Source: Fidelibacterota bacterium
Lineage (GTDB): Bacteria; Fidelibacterota; Fidelibacteria; Fidelibacterales; DSDE01
Reading direction: 5' to 3'
Assembly: GCA_011049095.1 (NCBI GenBank)
Contig: DSDE01000452.1
Location: 1-5,863 of the forward strand
Length of the DNA: 5,863 nt
The notes under the pieces: model-generated
What the model saw: the letters and a program-made list of their open reading frames with translations, nothing else
What the model was told of the DNA's origin: nothing
The model's database searches: none
Program-made: the position numbers and the translations under genes
Shown: positions 1 through 5,844 of the stretch, one piece after another
How positions within the stretch are numbered: the stretch's first letter is position 1
Layout: each line of letters opens with the position of its first letter

Positions 1-653
1 CCCAATATCCATTCCCTTTTATGTTTATGGCCTGAAACGAAAACTTCGCCGCCTATCTCCACCAAGATATTTGGGTATCCCTCATTTTTCAGCAGGCTGG
101 CTACTTCATCTACACCGAAACCTTTGGCGATGGCGCTAAGGTCCAGCTCCAGATCAGGTATTTTCTTTGAAATCTCACCCTGCCCAATTATCAGTTTATC
201 CATACCAACGGCTTCTAAGGCACCGAGAATATCTTCACTGGCTACGATATCACGGGGTACACCCTGATAACCAAAGCCCCAAAGCCGAACCAGCGGGGCA
301 ACTGTCACATCAAAAGCGCCGTCACTTAGCTCCCAGACGAGTTGTGCTTTTCTTAAAACTTTTAGAAATTGTGAAGAGATGGGAAATGCTTCTGTGCTTT
401 TATGCTGATTGAAGCGGCTGATTTCGCTTTTGGGGTCATAGGTGCTCATCTGCCGGTTGACTTCTAGCAGCACAGAATCTACTTTTTCCTTTATTTGGAC
501 AAGTCTTTCATCAGGCATTGTTTTAGCCATAAGGGTAATATGATAAGTTGTGCCCATCGTTTGACCGGCCCAGCGAATGGTTTCCGGCTTTTTCTCGCAG
601 CCGCTGAATATAATAAGCCAAGGCAGCAGCAGGATCATTTGATATTTATGCAT
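1..653 (-). CDS. apbE: ApbE family FAD:protein FMN transferase lipoprotein, partial (C-terminus beyond the left edge)
   Basis: The frame starts at ATG 653-651 and stays open to the window edge, giving 217 complete codons. ApbE enzymes transfer FMN from FAD onto a threonine of target proteins such as NqrB/NqrC or RnfD/RnfG, outside the cytoplasmic membrane. The visible family motifs are MGTTY at residues 33-37, an MSTYDPKSEISRFN block at 69-82, DGAFDVT at 111-117, LDLSAIAKGFGVD at 170-182 and NILVEIGGEV at 195-204. Residues 1-19 look like a lipoprotein signal: MHK, a short hydrophobic stretch, then FSGC with Cys19. Phe at -3 is not the commonest lipobox residue. About 120 residues, including the expected C-terminal metal and flavin motifs, are missing only because the window ends. 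AGGAG at 664-660, six bases before the ATG, lies inside lon, and the two genes overlap by 8 bases, which implies translational coupling. The substrate flavoprotein is not visible here. Confidence 0.93.
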   Translation of the reverse strand, partial: MHKYQMILLLPWLIIFSGCEKKPETIRWAGQTMGTTYHITLMAKTMPDERLVQIKEKVDSVLLEVNRQMSTYDPKSEISRFNQHKSTEAFPISSQFLKVLRKAQLVWELSDGAFDVTVAPLVRLWGFGYQGVPRDIVASEDILGALEAVGMDKLIIGQGEISKKIPDLELDLSAIAKGFGVDEVASLLKNEGYPNILVEIGGEVFVSGHKHKREWIL

Positions 654-3084
654 TGTTTTCTCCTGATTGGGCAGCTTTTTTATTATAGAGAGGGCACACT
701 GCCTGGAGCAGGTCCTCAAAAGTTTGTACATAGTGAATGGTTAATCCTTCCCGAATATAGTCAGGTAGGCTGCTGAAATCTTTTTCATTTTCTGCTGGGA
801 ATATAAGCTCTCGAATTCCCACGCGTCGGGCCGCAATAGTTTTTTCCTTCACACCGCCAATGGGCAGGACATGGCCGGTGAGGGTTAATTCGCCAGTCAT
901 CGCAATGCCTTTTCTCACGGCTTTATTGGTAGCCAGCGAATAGAGAGCCAGAGCCATTGTAATGCCAGCCGATGGACCATCTTTTGGCGTGGCGCCCGCT
1001 GGAACGTGAAGATGGACAAAATGGTCATCGAAAAAGCTTTTCACTTTTGATGATTCTGTGTGACTCAGGAGGCTACGAATGTAGGAGTAAGCGATTTCTG
1101 TGCTTTCCTGCATCACTTTGCCCAATTGGCCTGTTTGGCGAAATCCCCTGGCTTTTCCCTTAACAGCAGTGGCTTCTATATAAAGAGTGGTGCCGCCCAT
1201 AGCCGTCCAGGCCAGTCCCAGCGCTACGCCGGGGATGGCTTTTTGATAGAGCTGCTCCGTGCCGAATACAGGTTTGCCTAAAAAGTCGCTGAGATTTTTC
1301 ATGGTGACGCTGATCTTGCCGCTTTCGCCCTCTGCTAGGCGCAGTGTTGTCTGGCGCATAATTTTTTTAATCTGGTTTTCCAGGCTGCGCACGCCGGCTT
1401 CCCTGGCATAGCGGTCTATGACTGCTGTGAGCGCCGCATCCGTTATGCTTATATCTTTAGCGGCCAGGCCGTGATTTTTCCTTTGCCGGGGAATAAGAAA
1501 GCGCTTGGCTATCTCGATTTTTTCTTCGAGAATATAGCCGCTGAGCTTGATAATTTCCATTCGGTCGAGAAGGGGCCTAGGGATGGTATCTAACTGATTG
1601 GCGGTGGTTATAAAAAGTATATTTGAAAGATCGAAGCGTACATCCAGATAGTGGTCGAGAAAGGCGTGATTTTGCTCAGGGTCTAAAACTTCCAGCAGGG
1701 CCGATGCCGGATCTCCCTGAAAACTGGTGCCGACCTTGTCAATTTCATCCAGCATGAGCACCGGATTGGCGCTGCCGCTCTGTTTCAATGCCTGAATAAT
1801 TTTTCCTGGCATCGCGCCGATGTAGGTGCGGCGATGGCCTTTGATTTCGGCTTCGTCTCGCATTCCCCCTACACTGAAGCGATAAAATTTTCGTCCCAGC
1901 GCTTCGGCAATGCTATGCCCGATACTGGTTTTGCCTACGCCGGGTGGCCCCACGAGACAGATGATATTTCCTGCCACTTTTTTCCGCATAATGACGGTGC
2001 TGATGCTTTCCAAAATGAGCTGCTTTACGTCATTCAGGCCGTAATGCTGATTGTTGAGGATTTTTTTTGCCTTCTGTATGTCCAGATTTTCTTGGGAATA
2101 TTTTCCCCAGGGAAGCTCCGTTAGCCAGTTTAGGTAGTTTCGGGTGACGTGATATTCAGGAGATGCCGGCTCTAAAATGCGCAGCTTATCCATCTCTTCC
2201 TGGATCGTCTTGTAAGCTTCTTCTGAGAGGGTCAGCCCCTGTAGTCTTTGCTGCAGTTTGTCCAGCTCGGTGCTTTTGTCGTCTTTCTCCAGGCCCAGCT
2301 CTTTTTTGATCGCCTTGAGCTGTTCGCGCAGAAAAAATTCTTTTTGTTGCTGGCTCATTTTTTCTTCAATCTGCCTGCGTATTTTATCCTGGAGCTGGGT
2401 GACCTGAATCTCTTCTCTCAAGAGAAGAAGCAGGCGCTCGGCGCGATCTATAAGATCATAAGTGGCGAGAAGCTCCTGCAACCGGTGTGCTTCCGCAGAT
2501 AACATCATCGCGATGATATCCATAATCAGTCCGGGCTTTTCGTGATTCATTTGGGCGACCACCAGTTGTAGTTGCTCCTGCATCAGGGGATTGGCTTTGA
2601 TAAGCTCTTTCACCGAAGAGATGACGGCCATAGTGTAGGCTTTGATTTCTTCCGTCATTTCTGCTTTTTCATCGGCGTGATATTTCAGTTTCCAGCGAGG
2701 AGGCAAATTATTCCCCAGGCTGCGAACTTTATGCATTCGTGTCATCCCGTGTGCTAAAACCTGGATGGAGTCATCGCTTACAGAAATAAGGCGCAGTATT
2801 TTCATTAAGGTGCCGTCAGGATAGAGCGTGCTTTTATAATAATTTCTTTCATCTTTTTCTTCGATAAAGCTGACGCCAAAATAATAGTTTTTTTTCTCCA
2901 GTAGCTCTTTAAAGGCAGCCACCACTTCTTCTCCCTGAAATGAAAGGGGCAGGGTGATGCCAGGAAAGATTGGGCGATTTTCCAGAGGTACTATAAAGAC
3001 CGAATCGGGGTAAATGTCAGAAGCCAGCACAACGCCTGGCTCAGGCTGCGATTCATCTATCACATTTTCTTCATATTCTGTCAT
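646..3084 (-). CDS. lon: ATP-dependent Lon protease (LonA, endopeptidase La)
   Basis: This is a complete 812-residue protein, normal for LonA. Lon is a cytoplasmic homohexamer that unfolds and degrades misfolded proteins and specific regulators. Order of parts: substrate-binding N-domain at about 28-225, a Gln/Glu/Lys-rich helical linker at 225-305, AAA+ module at 345-590, and serine-lysine protease domain at 600-797. The AAA+ module shows Walker A GPPGVGKT (379-386), pore-loop Tyr421 in YIGAMPG, Walker B LMLDEID (443-449), sensor-1 Asn496, arginine finger Arg508 in LLDRME, and sensor-2 Arg566 in GVRSLEN. The protease domain has Ser705 in PKDGPSAG and Lys748 in GGVKEK; the 43-residue spacing equals that of E. 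coli Ser679/Lys722. There is no membrane segment, which excludes LonB. The ATG at 3084 follows AAGGAA at a suitable distance. Its 3' end carries the apbE ribosome binding site. No key residue is missing. Confidence 0.98.
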   Translation of the reverse strand: MTEYEENVIDESQPEPGVVLASDIYPDSVFIVPLENRPIFPGITLPLSFQGEEVVAAFKELLEKKNYYFGVSFIEEKDERNYYKSTLYPDGTLMKILRLISVSDDSIQVLAHGMTRMHKVRSLGNNLPPRWKLKYHADEKAEMTEEIKAYTMAVISSVKELIKANPLMQEQLQLVVAQMNHEKPGLIMDIIAMMLSAEAHRLQELLATYDLIDRAERLLLLLREEIQVTQLQDKIRRQIEEKMSQQQKEFFLREQLKAIKKELGLEKDDKSTELDKLQQRLQGLTLSEEAYKTIQEEMDKLRILEPASPEYHVTRNYLNWLTELPWGKYSQENLDIQKAKKILNNQHYGLNDVKQLILESISTVIMRKKVAGNIICLVGPPGVGKTSIGHSIAEALGRKFYRFSVGGMRDEAEIKGHRRTYIGAMPGKIIQALKQSGSANPVLMLDEIDKVGTSFQGDPASALLEVLDPEQNHAFLDHYLDVRFDLSNILFITTANQLDTIPRPLLDRMEIIKLSGYILEEKIEIAKRFLIPRQRKNHGLAAKDISITDAALTAVIDRYAREAGVRSLENQIKKIMRQTTLRLAEGESGKISVTMKNLSDFLGKPVFGTEQLYQKAIPGVALGLAWTAMGGTTLYIEATAVKGKARGFRQTGQLGKVMQESTEIAYSYIRSLLSHTESSKVKSFFDDHFVHLHVPAGATPKDGPSAGITMALALYSLATNKAVRKGIAMTGELTLTGHVLPIGGVKEKTIAARRVGIRELIFPAENEKDFSSLPDYIREGLTIHYVQTFEDLLQAVCPLYNKKAAQSGENNA
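660..664 (-). promoter_or_regulatory. apbE ribosome binding site inside the 3' end of lon
   Basis: The minus strand reads AGGAG, six bases before ATG 653-651 and within the last codons of lon. It supports the chosen apbE start and means ribosomes finishing lon reach the apbE start directly. Confidence 0.75.
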
Positions 3085-3093
3085 TTTAATTCC

Positions 3094-3111
3094 TTATCAT
3101 TCTAAGTAAAT
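3094..3111 (-). promoter_or_regulatory. Repeated 18-base upstream element of lon (possible -10 region or operator)
   Basis: The minus strand reads ATTTACTTAGAATGATAA, ending 9 bases before the lon ATG. It contains TAGAAT, one mismatch from the consensus -10. It matches 16 of 18 bases of the element at 4660-4677 upstream of the kinase, with the -10-like hexamer at the same offset. It overlaps the palindrome GTAAATTTAC. If TAGAAT is used, the leader would be only about 7-8 bases and would barely contain the Shine-Dalgarno sequence. The element could therefore instead be a regulator site, with the promoter further upstream. Confidence 0.4.
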
Positions 3112-3115
3112 TTAC
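3106..3115. repeat. Perfect 10-base palindrome upstream of lon
   Basis: GTAAATTTAC is a perfect palindrome 21 bases before the lon start codon. Its position next to the -10-like TAGAAT is what an operator would show. AT-rich palindromes of this length also occur by chance, so operator function is an inference only. Confidence 0.3.
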
Positions 3116-3126
3116 AAAATTGGAGA

Positions 3127-3134
3127 CGCCGGCG
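3127..3134. repeat. GC-rich 8-base palindrome CGCCGGCG upstream of lon
   Basis: A perfect palindrome 42 bases before the lon start, in an otherwise AT-rich stretch. It is short and has no T run after it, so it is not a terminator. Its role is unknown. Confidence 0.25.
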
Positions 3135-3233
3135 AAAACATAAAAAAGGGAATAGTGCAAGGCCGCTTTTTGGGAAACGGGCATTTTTCTTTTTGAAAAA
3201 AGCACAAAGGGGTGGCCAATGAGGCGCTTGGTT

Positions 3234-3281
3234 AAAAAAAGAGCTGAAGTGACTCGGTTTTATGATGAAATCTTTTCAGCT
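3234..3281 (-). terminator. Possible weak terminator after the histidine kinase
   Basis: On the minus strand AGCTGAA (3281-3275, in the last kinase codons) can pair with TTCAGCT (3248-3242), followed by one C and seven Ts (3240-3234). The stem is only 7 bp and the loop is 26 bases, so the structure is weak. The T run directly after the stem is the main support. Read-through into lon is possible. Confidence 0.4.
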
Positions 3282-4498
3282 TTAGGCAACGAGATTAAAA
3301 CCTCGGTGCCGCCATTGGGATGATTGCCAATTTCCAGGGTGCCGCTATGCTCTTCAATGATATCTAGTGCTATTGGCAGACCCAGCCCGATGCCAAAATT
3401 TCGTGTGCTGAAAAGTGGCTCCTTAATTTTGTTCGCGATTTCAGGGGCAATACCTTCGCCATTATCAATGATTTTTATCTGAACTCTGTCATTGTCTCCA
3501 ATGGTCTCAATTTGTATGAGTCCAATCTCTTTACTATAATTTTCAATGGACTGCCAAGCATTATCCAACAAATTGATGATGGCTCGGCGAAAGTGCCCTG
3601 TATCAAGCTGGACAGGGCTTTCTGCCTTGAGTGAGCTTTGCAGCGGAATCGAGAGGTTTCTTCCATATTCATCTAAAAGATGCTTCAGCCAGTTATTCAA
3701 ATCGGTAGTTTTTAGGGATAGCTTGCGTTTTCGGGTATAGTCCAGTAACTCTTCAATGATGCGGTCGATCCGCTTAATATTTTTATCTATAAAGGCCAGC
3801 GGACGTTCTAGATTAAGTTTTGCCCGGTCATTGTCCAGCCTCTCATTCACTAGAAAGAAGCTGGTCCGGATTGTGCCCAGCGGATTGCGGATTTCGTGAG
3901 CCACAGTGGCAGTAAGCTGTCCCAGGATCGTTAATTTTTCTGCTTCGATGAGCTTTTTTTGGGCTGATAGCAGGGCTTCGGTGCGCTGCTCGATGATCTC
4001 TTCCAGATTGGCCTGATAATCCTGAAGGAGTTCATTTTTTTGTGCCAGCTCCAAACCTTGGGAAATCGCTGTTTCCCGGCTTCTTTTTAAATAGCTGCTC
4101 AGCAGATAAGAGACCATCGCGATAAGCAGCATGAGTAAAATAAAAACAACGACTTCTACAATGGGCGGGTTATTATTGAATTTTCCAGTATAAAGAAGGC
4201 GTGTATTGTATTGTGGGAGTCCGATTATGAATCCGGAGGCCATTATCAGGACAGTGATGAAAATAAAAAAGCGAAAAGCCAGAAGGTAGCTGGCGAGAAT
4301 AATGACAAGGGGATATGCAAGGGCCGAGAGCTCGTGAAGGCCTTCATCCTGCCAGCTTAGCATTAAGATAGCAAATATCATATAGAGAAGTAGCAATACT
4401 GCGGCTGAGGAGATACGCCGGCTGCGAATCAGCGTTAACACAATAATATTGATTAGGATATTGATGGCAGCAATTTTAACCGTCACCGGCCAATGCAA
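3260..4498 (-). CDS. Multi-pass membrane sensor histidine kinase; start codon uncertain
   Basis: Counted from TTG 4498, the only nearby conventional start, the product has 412 residues. The catalytic core is complete: phospho-acceptor H-box HEIRNPLG (His201), N-box INLLDNAWQSI (Asn309 and Asn313), G1 box DNGEGI (345-350), F-box PLFST (361-365) and G2 box GIGLGL (369-374). The N-terminus has about five hydrophobic segments (roughly 7-24, 31-47, 57-73, 75-94, 112-137) with only short loops. A coiled-coil linker (138-190, including LEEIIEQRTEAL) leads to the HisKA helices (190-257). By family it would sense a membrane or intramembrane signal and phosphorylate a response regulator; none is encoded here. 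No Shine-Dalgarno sequence precedes the TTG, and the frame stays open for 43 more codons with protein-like content, including a further membrane helix, so the real protein probably starts upstream. The signal is unknown. Confidence 0.9.
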   Translation of the reverse strand: MHWPVTVKIAAINILINIIVLTLIRSRRISSAAVLLLLYMIFAILMLSWQDEGLHELSALAYPLVIILASYLLAFRFFIFITVLIMASGFIIGLPQYNTRLLYTGKFNNNPPIVEVVVFILLMLLIAMVSYLLSSYLKRSRETAISQGLELAQKNELLQDYQANLEEIIEQRTEALLSAQKKLIEAEKLTILGQLTATVAHEIRNPLGTIRTSFFLVNERLDNDRAKLNLERPLAFIDKNIKRIDRIIEELLDYTRKRKLSLKTTDLNNWLKHLLDEYGRNLSIPLQSSLKAESPVQLDTGHFRRAIINLLDNAWQSIENYSKEIGLIQIETIGDNDRVQIKIIDNGEGIAPEIANKIKEPLFSTRNFGIGLGLPIALDIIEEHSGTLEIGNHPNGGTEVLISLPKAEKISS

Positions 4499-4627
4499 AA
4501 GGAGTCCGAAAAAGACCAGCCCAAATGCCAGACTTATGAGGGCGAGAGACGATATATGGAGAATATTTGCTCTTTCCTGCAGCTCGCTGTCATCAAAATC
4601 TGGCCGGCATAAGAGGCTGCGGATAAA
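4499..4627 (-). other. Probable coding extension of the histidine kinase lacking a normal start codon
   Basis: The kinase frame continues upstream for 43 codons to a TAA at 4630-4628. The translation reads as an acidic, charged stretch RPDFDDSELQERAN followed by a hydrophobic helix (ISSLALISLAFGLVFFGLLL). That is the usual layout just before the first membrane helix in multi-pass kinases, so the stretch is very likely translated. It contains no ATG, GTG or TTG. Options: a rare start, for example ATT at 4564-4562, which has AGGAAAGAG shortly before it; a one-base deletion joining it to the frame beginning at ATG 4659; or use of TTG 4498 with this stretch as a relic. Confidence 0.55.
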
Positions 4628-4659
4628 TTAGCACAATCGGCGAGTTTTTCTTCTTTCAT

Positions 4660-4677
4660 TTATCACTATAAGTAAAT
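4660..4677 (-). promoter_or_regulatory. Repeated 18-base upstream element of the histidine kinase
   Basis: The minus strand reads ATTTACTTATAGTGATAA, 16 of 18 identical to the element upstream of lon (3094-3111) and in the same orientation relative to the downstream gene. It includes the -10-like TATAGT. Shared identity in two otherwise dissimilar intergenic regions suggests common regulation; chance similarity in AT-rich DNA is the alternative. Confidence 0.45.
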
Positions 4678-4692
4678 GCAAAGCGGATTCAA
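4665..4692 (-). promoter_or_regulatory. Sigma-70-like promoter for the histidine kinase
   Basis: On the minus strand TTGAAT (4692-4687) and TATAGT (4670-4665) are separated by 16 bases. They match the -35 consensus in four of six positions and the -10 consensus in five of six. Transcription would begin near 4659-4658, about 30 bases before the open kinase frame. It is placed correctly for the kinase. Confidence 0.45.
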
Positions 4693-4778
4693 TCAAATCA
4701 ATGCAAAAGAGTTAATGCCTGATAAAAATAAAAAAATAAGGCCAGTGTAAGAATAGATAAAGAATCAAAAGCCTCGCC

Positions 4779-4809
4779 TTGCCAATGATATACGCCGCCT
4801 GATTGGCAA
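4779..4809. repeat. Inverted repeat with 8-base arms
   Basis: TTGCCAAT (4779-4786) and ATTGGCAA (4802-4809) are perfect inverted copies separated by 15 bases. No T run follows on either strand, so it is not a standard intrinsic terminator. It lies 142 bases downstream of rfbA and about 85 bases upstream of the kinase -35 element. It could be an operator for a dimeric regulator or an mRNA 3'-end stabilising hairpin; neither is shown. Confidence 0.45.
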
Positions 4810-4828
4810 CGATGAACTTTAAAGGCTG

Positions 4829-4858
4829 GCAATTGTGTGCGTCATAGGAAGCAATTGC
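4829..4858. repeat. Inverted repeat with 7-base arms (GCAATTG / CAATTGC)
   Basis: GCAATTG (4829-4835) and CAATTGC (4852-4858) are 16 bases apart; the second copy is part of the palindrome GCAATTGC (4851-4858). The structure sits between rfbA and the repeat at 4779-4809. Function unknown. Confidence 0.3.
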
Positions 4859-4868
4859 AAAGATTATC

Positions 4869-4876
4869 AAAAAAAA
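4869..4876 (-). terminator. T8 tract downstream of rfbA, stem not evident
   Basis: Eight Ts on the minus strand, about 75 bases after the rfbA stop, directly follow GCGGACTGTCTC. This is where an intrinsic terminator would be expected, but I cannot build a convincing stem in front of it. Termination here is only a possibility. Confidence 0.2.
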
Positions 4877-4950
4877 GAGACAGTCCGCTTGTTCATTTGG
4901 TGACAGTAAGGACAGTTTTCACATATCTTAGTCGCTCCCAAGCATCAATC

Positions 4951-5829
4951 TTATTGGCTTTTGAGCACTTTTTTCATGTAGGTGGCATAATCGCTTTTAC
5001 CGAGCTGGGAAATGGATTCTTTGAAGCGCTGCTGGTCAATATAGCCATTACGAAGGGCAATCTCTTCGATGCAGGCGATTTTCAGGCTAGTGCGTTTTTC
5101 CACAGCTTTCACAAATTCGGTAGCCTCGCTCATTGCTTCGTGGGTGCCGGTATCCAGCCAGGCATAGCCTCGGCTCATAAGCTCCATTTTAAGTATGCCC
5201 TGCTCCAGATAGGCTTGATTTACAGAGGTAATTTCCAGTTCGCCACGATGGGATGGCTTCACATTTTTGGCGATTTCCACCACGTTGTTGGGATAGAAAT
5301 AGAGTCCTACCACGGCATAGTTGCTTTTGGGCTGCACGGGCTTTTCCTCGATGGAGAGGACATTCCCCAAAGCATCTACCTGGGCTACGCCGTAGCGTTC
5401 CGGATCATCAACATAATAGCCGAAAACCACAGCTTTTTCTTCATTTTCTACTGTAGTTACAGATCGCTTCAGCATCTGCACTAGGCCAGCGCCGTAGAAT
5501 ATATTATCGCCCAGCACGAGGCATACAGAATCATTGCCGATGAAAGATTCACCGATGATAAAAGCCTGCGCCAGCCCATCGGGAGAAGGCTGCTCGGCAT
5601 AGCTGAAAGAGAGGCCCAGTTGAGCGCCGTCGCCAAGGAGTTTCTCAAAATGGGGCAAATCGTGGGGTGTAGAGATGATGAGAATTTCCCGAATACCTGC
5701 CAGCATCAAAACCGACAGGGGATAGTAAATCATCGGTTTGTCATAGACAGGCAAGAGCTGCTTGCTGACGGCTAAGGTCAGCGGGTAGAGGCGGGTGCCT
5801 TTGCCGCCGGCTAAGATCAATCCCTTCAT
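4951..5829 (-). CDS. rfbA: Glucose-1-phosphate thymidylyltransferase (dTDP-glucose pyrophosphorylase)
   Basis: A complete 292-residue protein, the standard length for RfbA/RmlA. It makes dTDP-glucose and pyrophosphate from dTTP and glucose 1-phosphate, the first step towards dTDP-L-rhamnose and other deoxysugars for O-antigen, capsule or exopolysaccharide. It is cytoplasmic and tetrameric in known members. Visible motifs: nucleotide-binding LAGGKGTRL (6-14) with Arg13, Lys23 in SKQLLPVYDKPMI, QPSPDGLAQAF (80-90), metal-binding Asp108 in LGDNIFYGAG, EEKP (161-164), GELEITSVN (196-204) and second metal-site Asp226 in WLDTGTH. The ATG at 5829 is preceded by AGGGAG about eight bases away, and the family N-terminus MKGLILAGG begins exactly there. 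rfbB, rfbC or rfbD are not in the window; nothing related lies downstream, so this is probably the last gene of its cluster. Confidence 0.97.
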   Translation of the reverse strand: MKGLILAGGKGTRLYPLTLAVSKQLLPVYDKPMIYYPLSVLMLAGIREILIISTPHDLPHFEKLLGDGAQLGLSFSYAEQPSPDGLAQAFIIGESFIGNDSVCLVLGDNIFYGAGLVQMLKRSVTTVENEEKAVVFGYYVDDPERYGVAQVDALGNVLSIEEKPVQPKSNYAVVGLYFYPNNVVEIAKNVKPSHRGELEITSVNQAYLEQGILKMELMSRGYAWLDTGTHEAMSEATEFVKAVEKRTSLKIACIEEIALRNGYIDQQRFKESISQLGKSDYATYMKKVLKSQ

Positions 5830-5837
5830 TTGGTTTT

Positions 5838-5844
5838 TCTCCCT
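5838..5844 (-). promoter_or_regulatory. rfbA ribosome binding site
   Basis: AAGGGAG on the minus strand, eight bases before ATG 5829-5827. It is strong and well spaced and fixes the rfbA start. The remaining bases to the right edge are AT-rich and too few to show a promoter or the end of an upstream gene. Confidence 0.7.

Larger units (their letters stand above)
3085..3259. other. Intergenic region between histidine kinase and lon
   Basis: These 175 bases hold no gene. In the direction of lon transcription they contain a possible kinase terminator with a T7 run, an AT-rich inverted repeat (3165-3171 with 3197-3203), a GC palindrome CGCCGGCG (3127-3134), the palindrome GTAAATTTAC (3106-3115), a -10-like TAGAAT (3104-3099) and the lon ribosome binding site AAGGAA. 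I find no good -35 hexamer at 16-18 bases from TAGAAT, and neither a CIRCE element nor a convincing sigma-32 promoter. Confidence 0.6.
4631..4950. other. Intergenic region between rfbA and histidine kinase
   Basis: About 320 bases without a convincing gene. They contain the kinase promoter candidate, an inverted repeat with 8-base arms (4779-4809), two copies of GCAATTG facing each other (4829-4835, 4852-4858), three copies of GACAGT (4879, 4902, 4911) and an A8/T8 tract (4869-4876). A plus-strand open frame starts at 4837 but runs into the antisense of rfbA and is not credible. No tRNA or riboswitch-like fold was recognised by eye. Confidence 0.6.

Noticed and set aside
167..776. Plus-strand open frames opposite apbE and the end of lon
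   Set aside because: They are antisense to clear ApbE and Lon coding sequence and their translations show no domain.
1834..2757. Plus-strand open frames opposite the middle of lon
   Set aside because: Shadows of the Lon AAA+ and N-domain coding sequence; Phe- and Leu-rich low-information translations.
646..3084. Membrane-bound LonB type
   Set aside because: The protein has a long soluble N-domain and no membrane segment inserted in the AAA+ module, which is the LonA layout.
3085..3259. Heat-shock control of lon by CIRCE or sigma-32
   Set aside because: No TTAGCACTC-N9-GAGTGCTAA repeat and no convincing CTTGAA/CCCCAT pair is present in the upstream region.
3475..3672. Minus-strand 65-codon frame inside the kinase
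   Set aside because: It lies in another frame of the N-box region of the kinase and has no support of its own.
4537..4627. Programmed -1 frameshift joining the ATG 4659 frame to the kinase frame
   Set aside because: No X-XXY-YYZ slippery heptamer is found in the region where both frames are open, so a plain indel or an unusual start is more likely.
4534..4659. Separate small gene starting at ATG 4659 (MKEEKLADCANLS..., 41 codons)
   Set aside because: The predicted transcription start is at about the same base, no Shine-Dalgarno sequence is seen, and most of it overlaps the kinase frame. It is more likely a clue to a frameshift than a gene.
4837..5484. Plus-strand open frame of 215 codons
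   Set aside because: About 530 of its 648 bases are antisense to rfbA, whose protein motifs are unmistakable. It has no recognisable domain, and only its first part lies in intergenic DNA.
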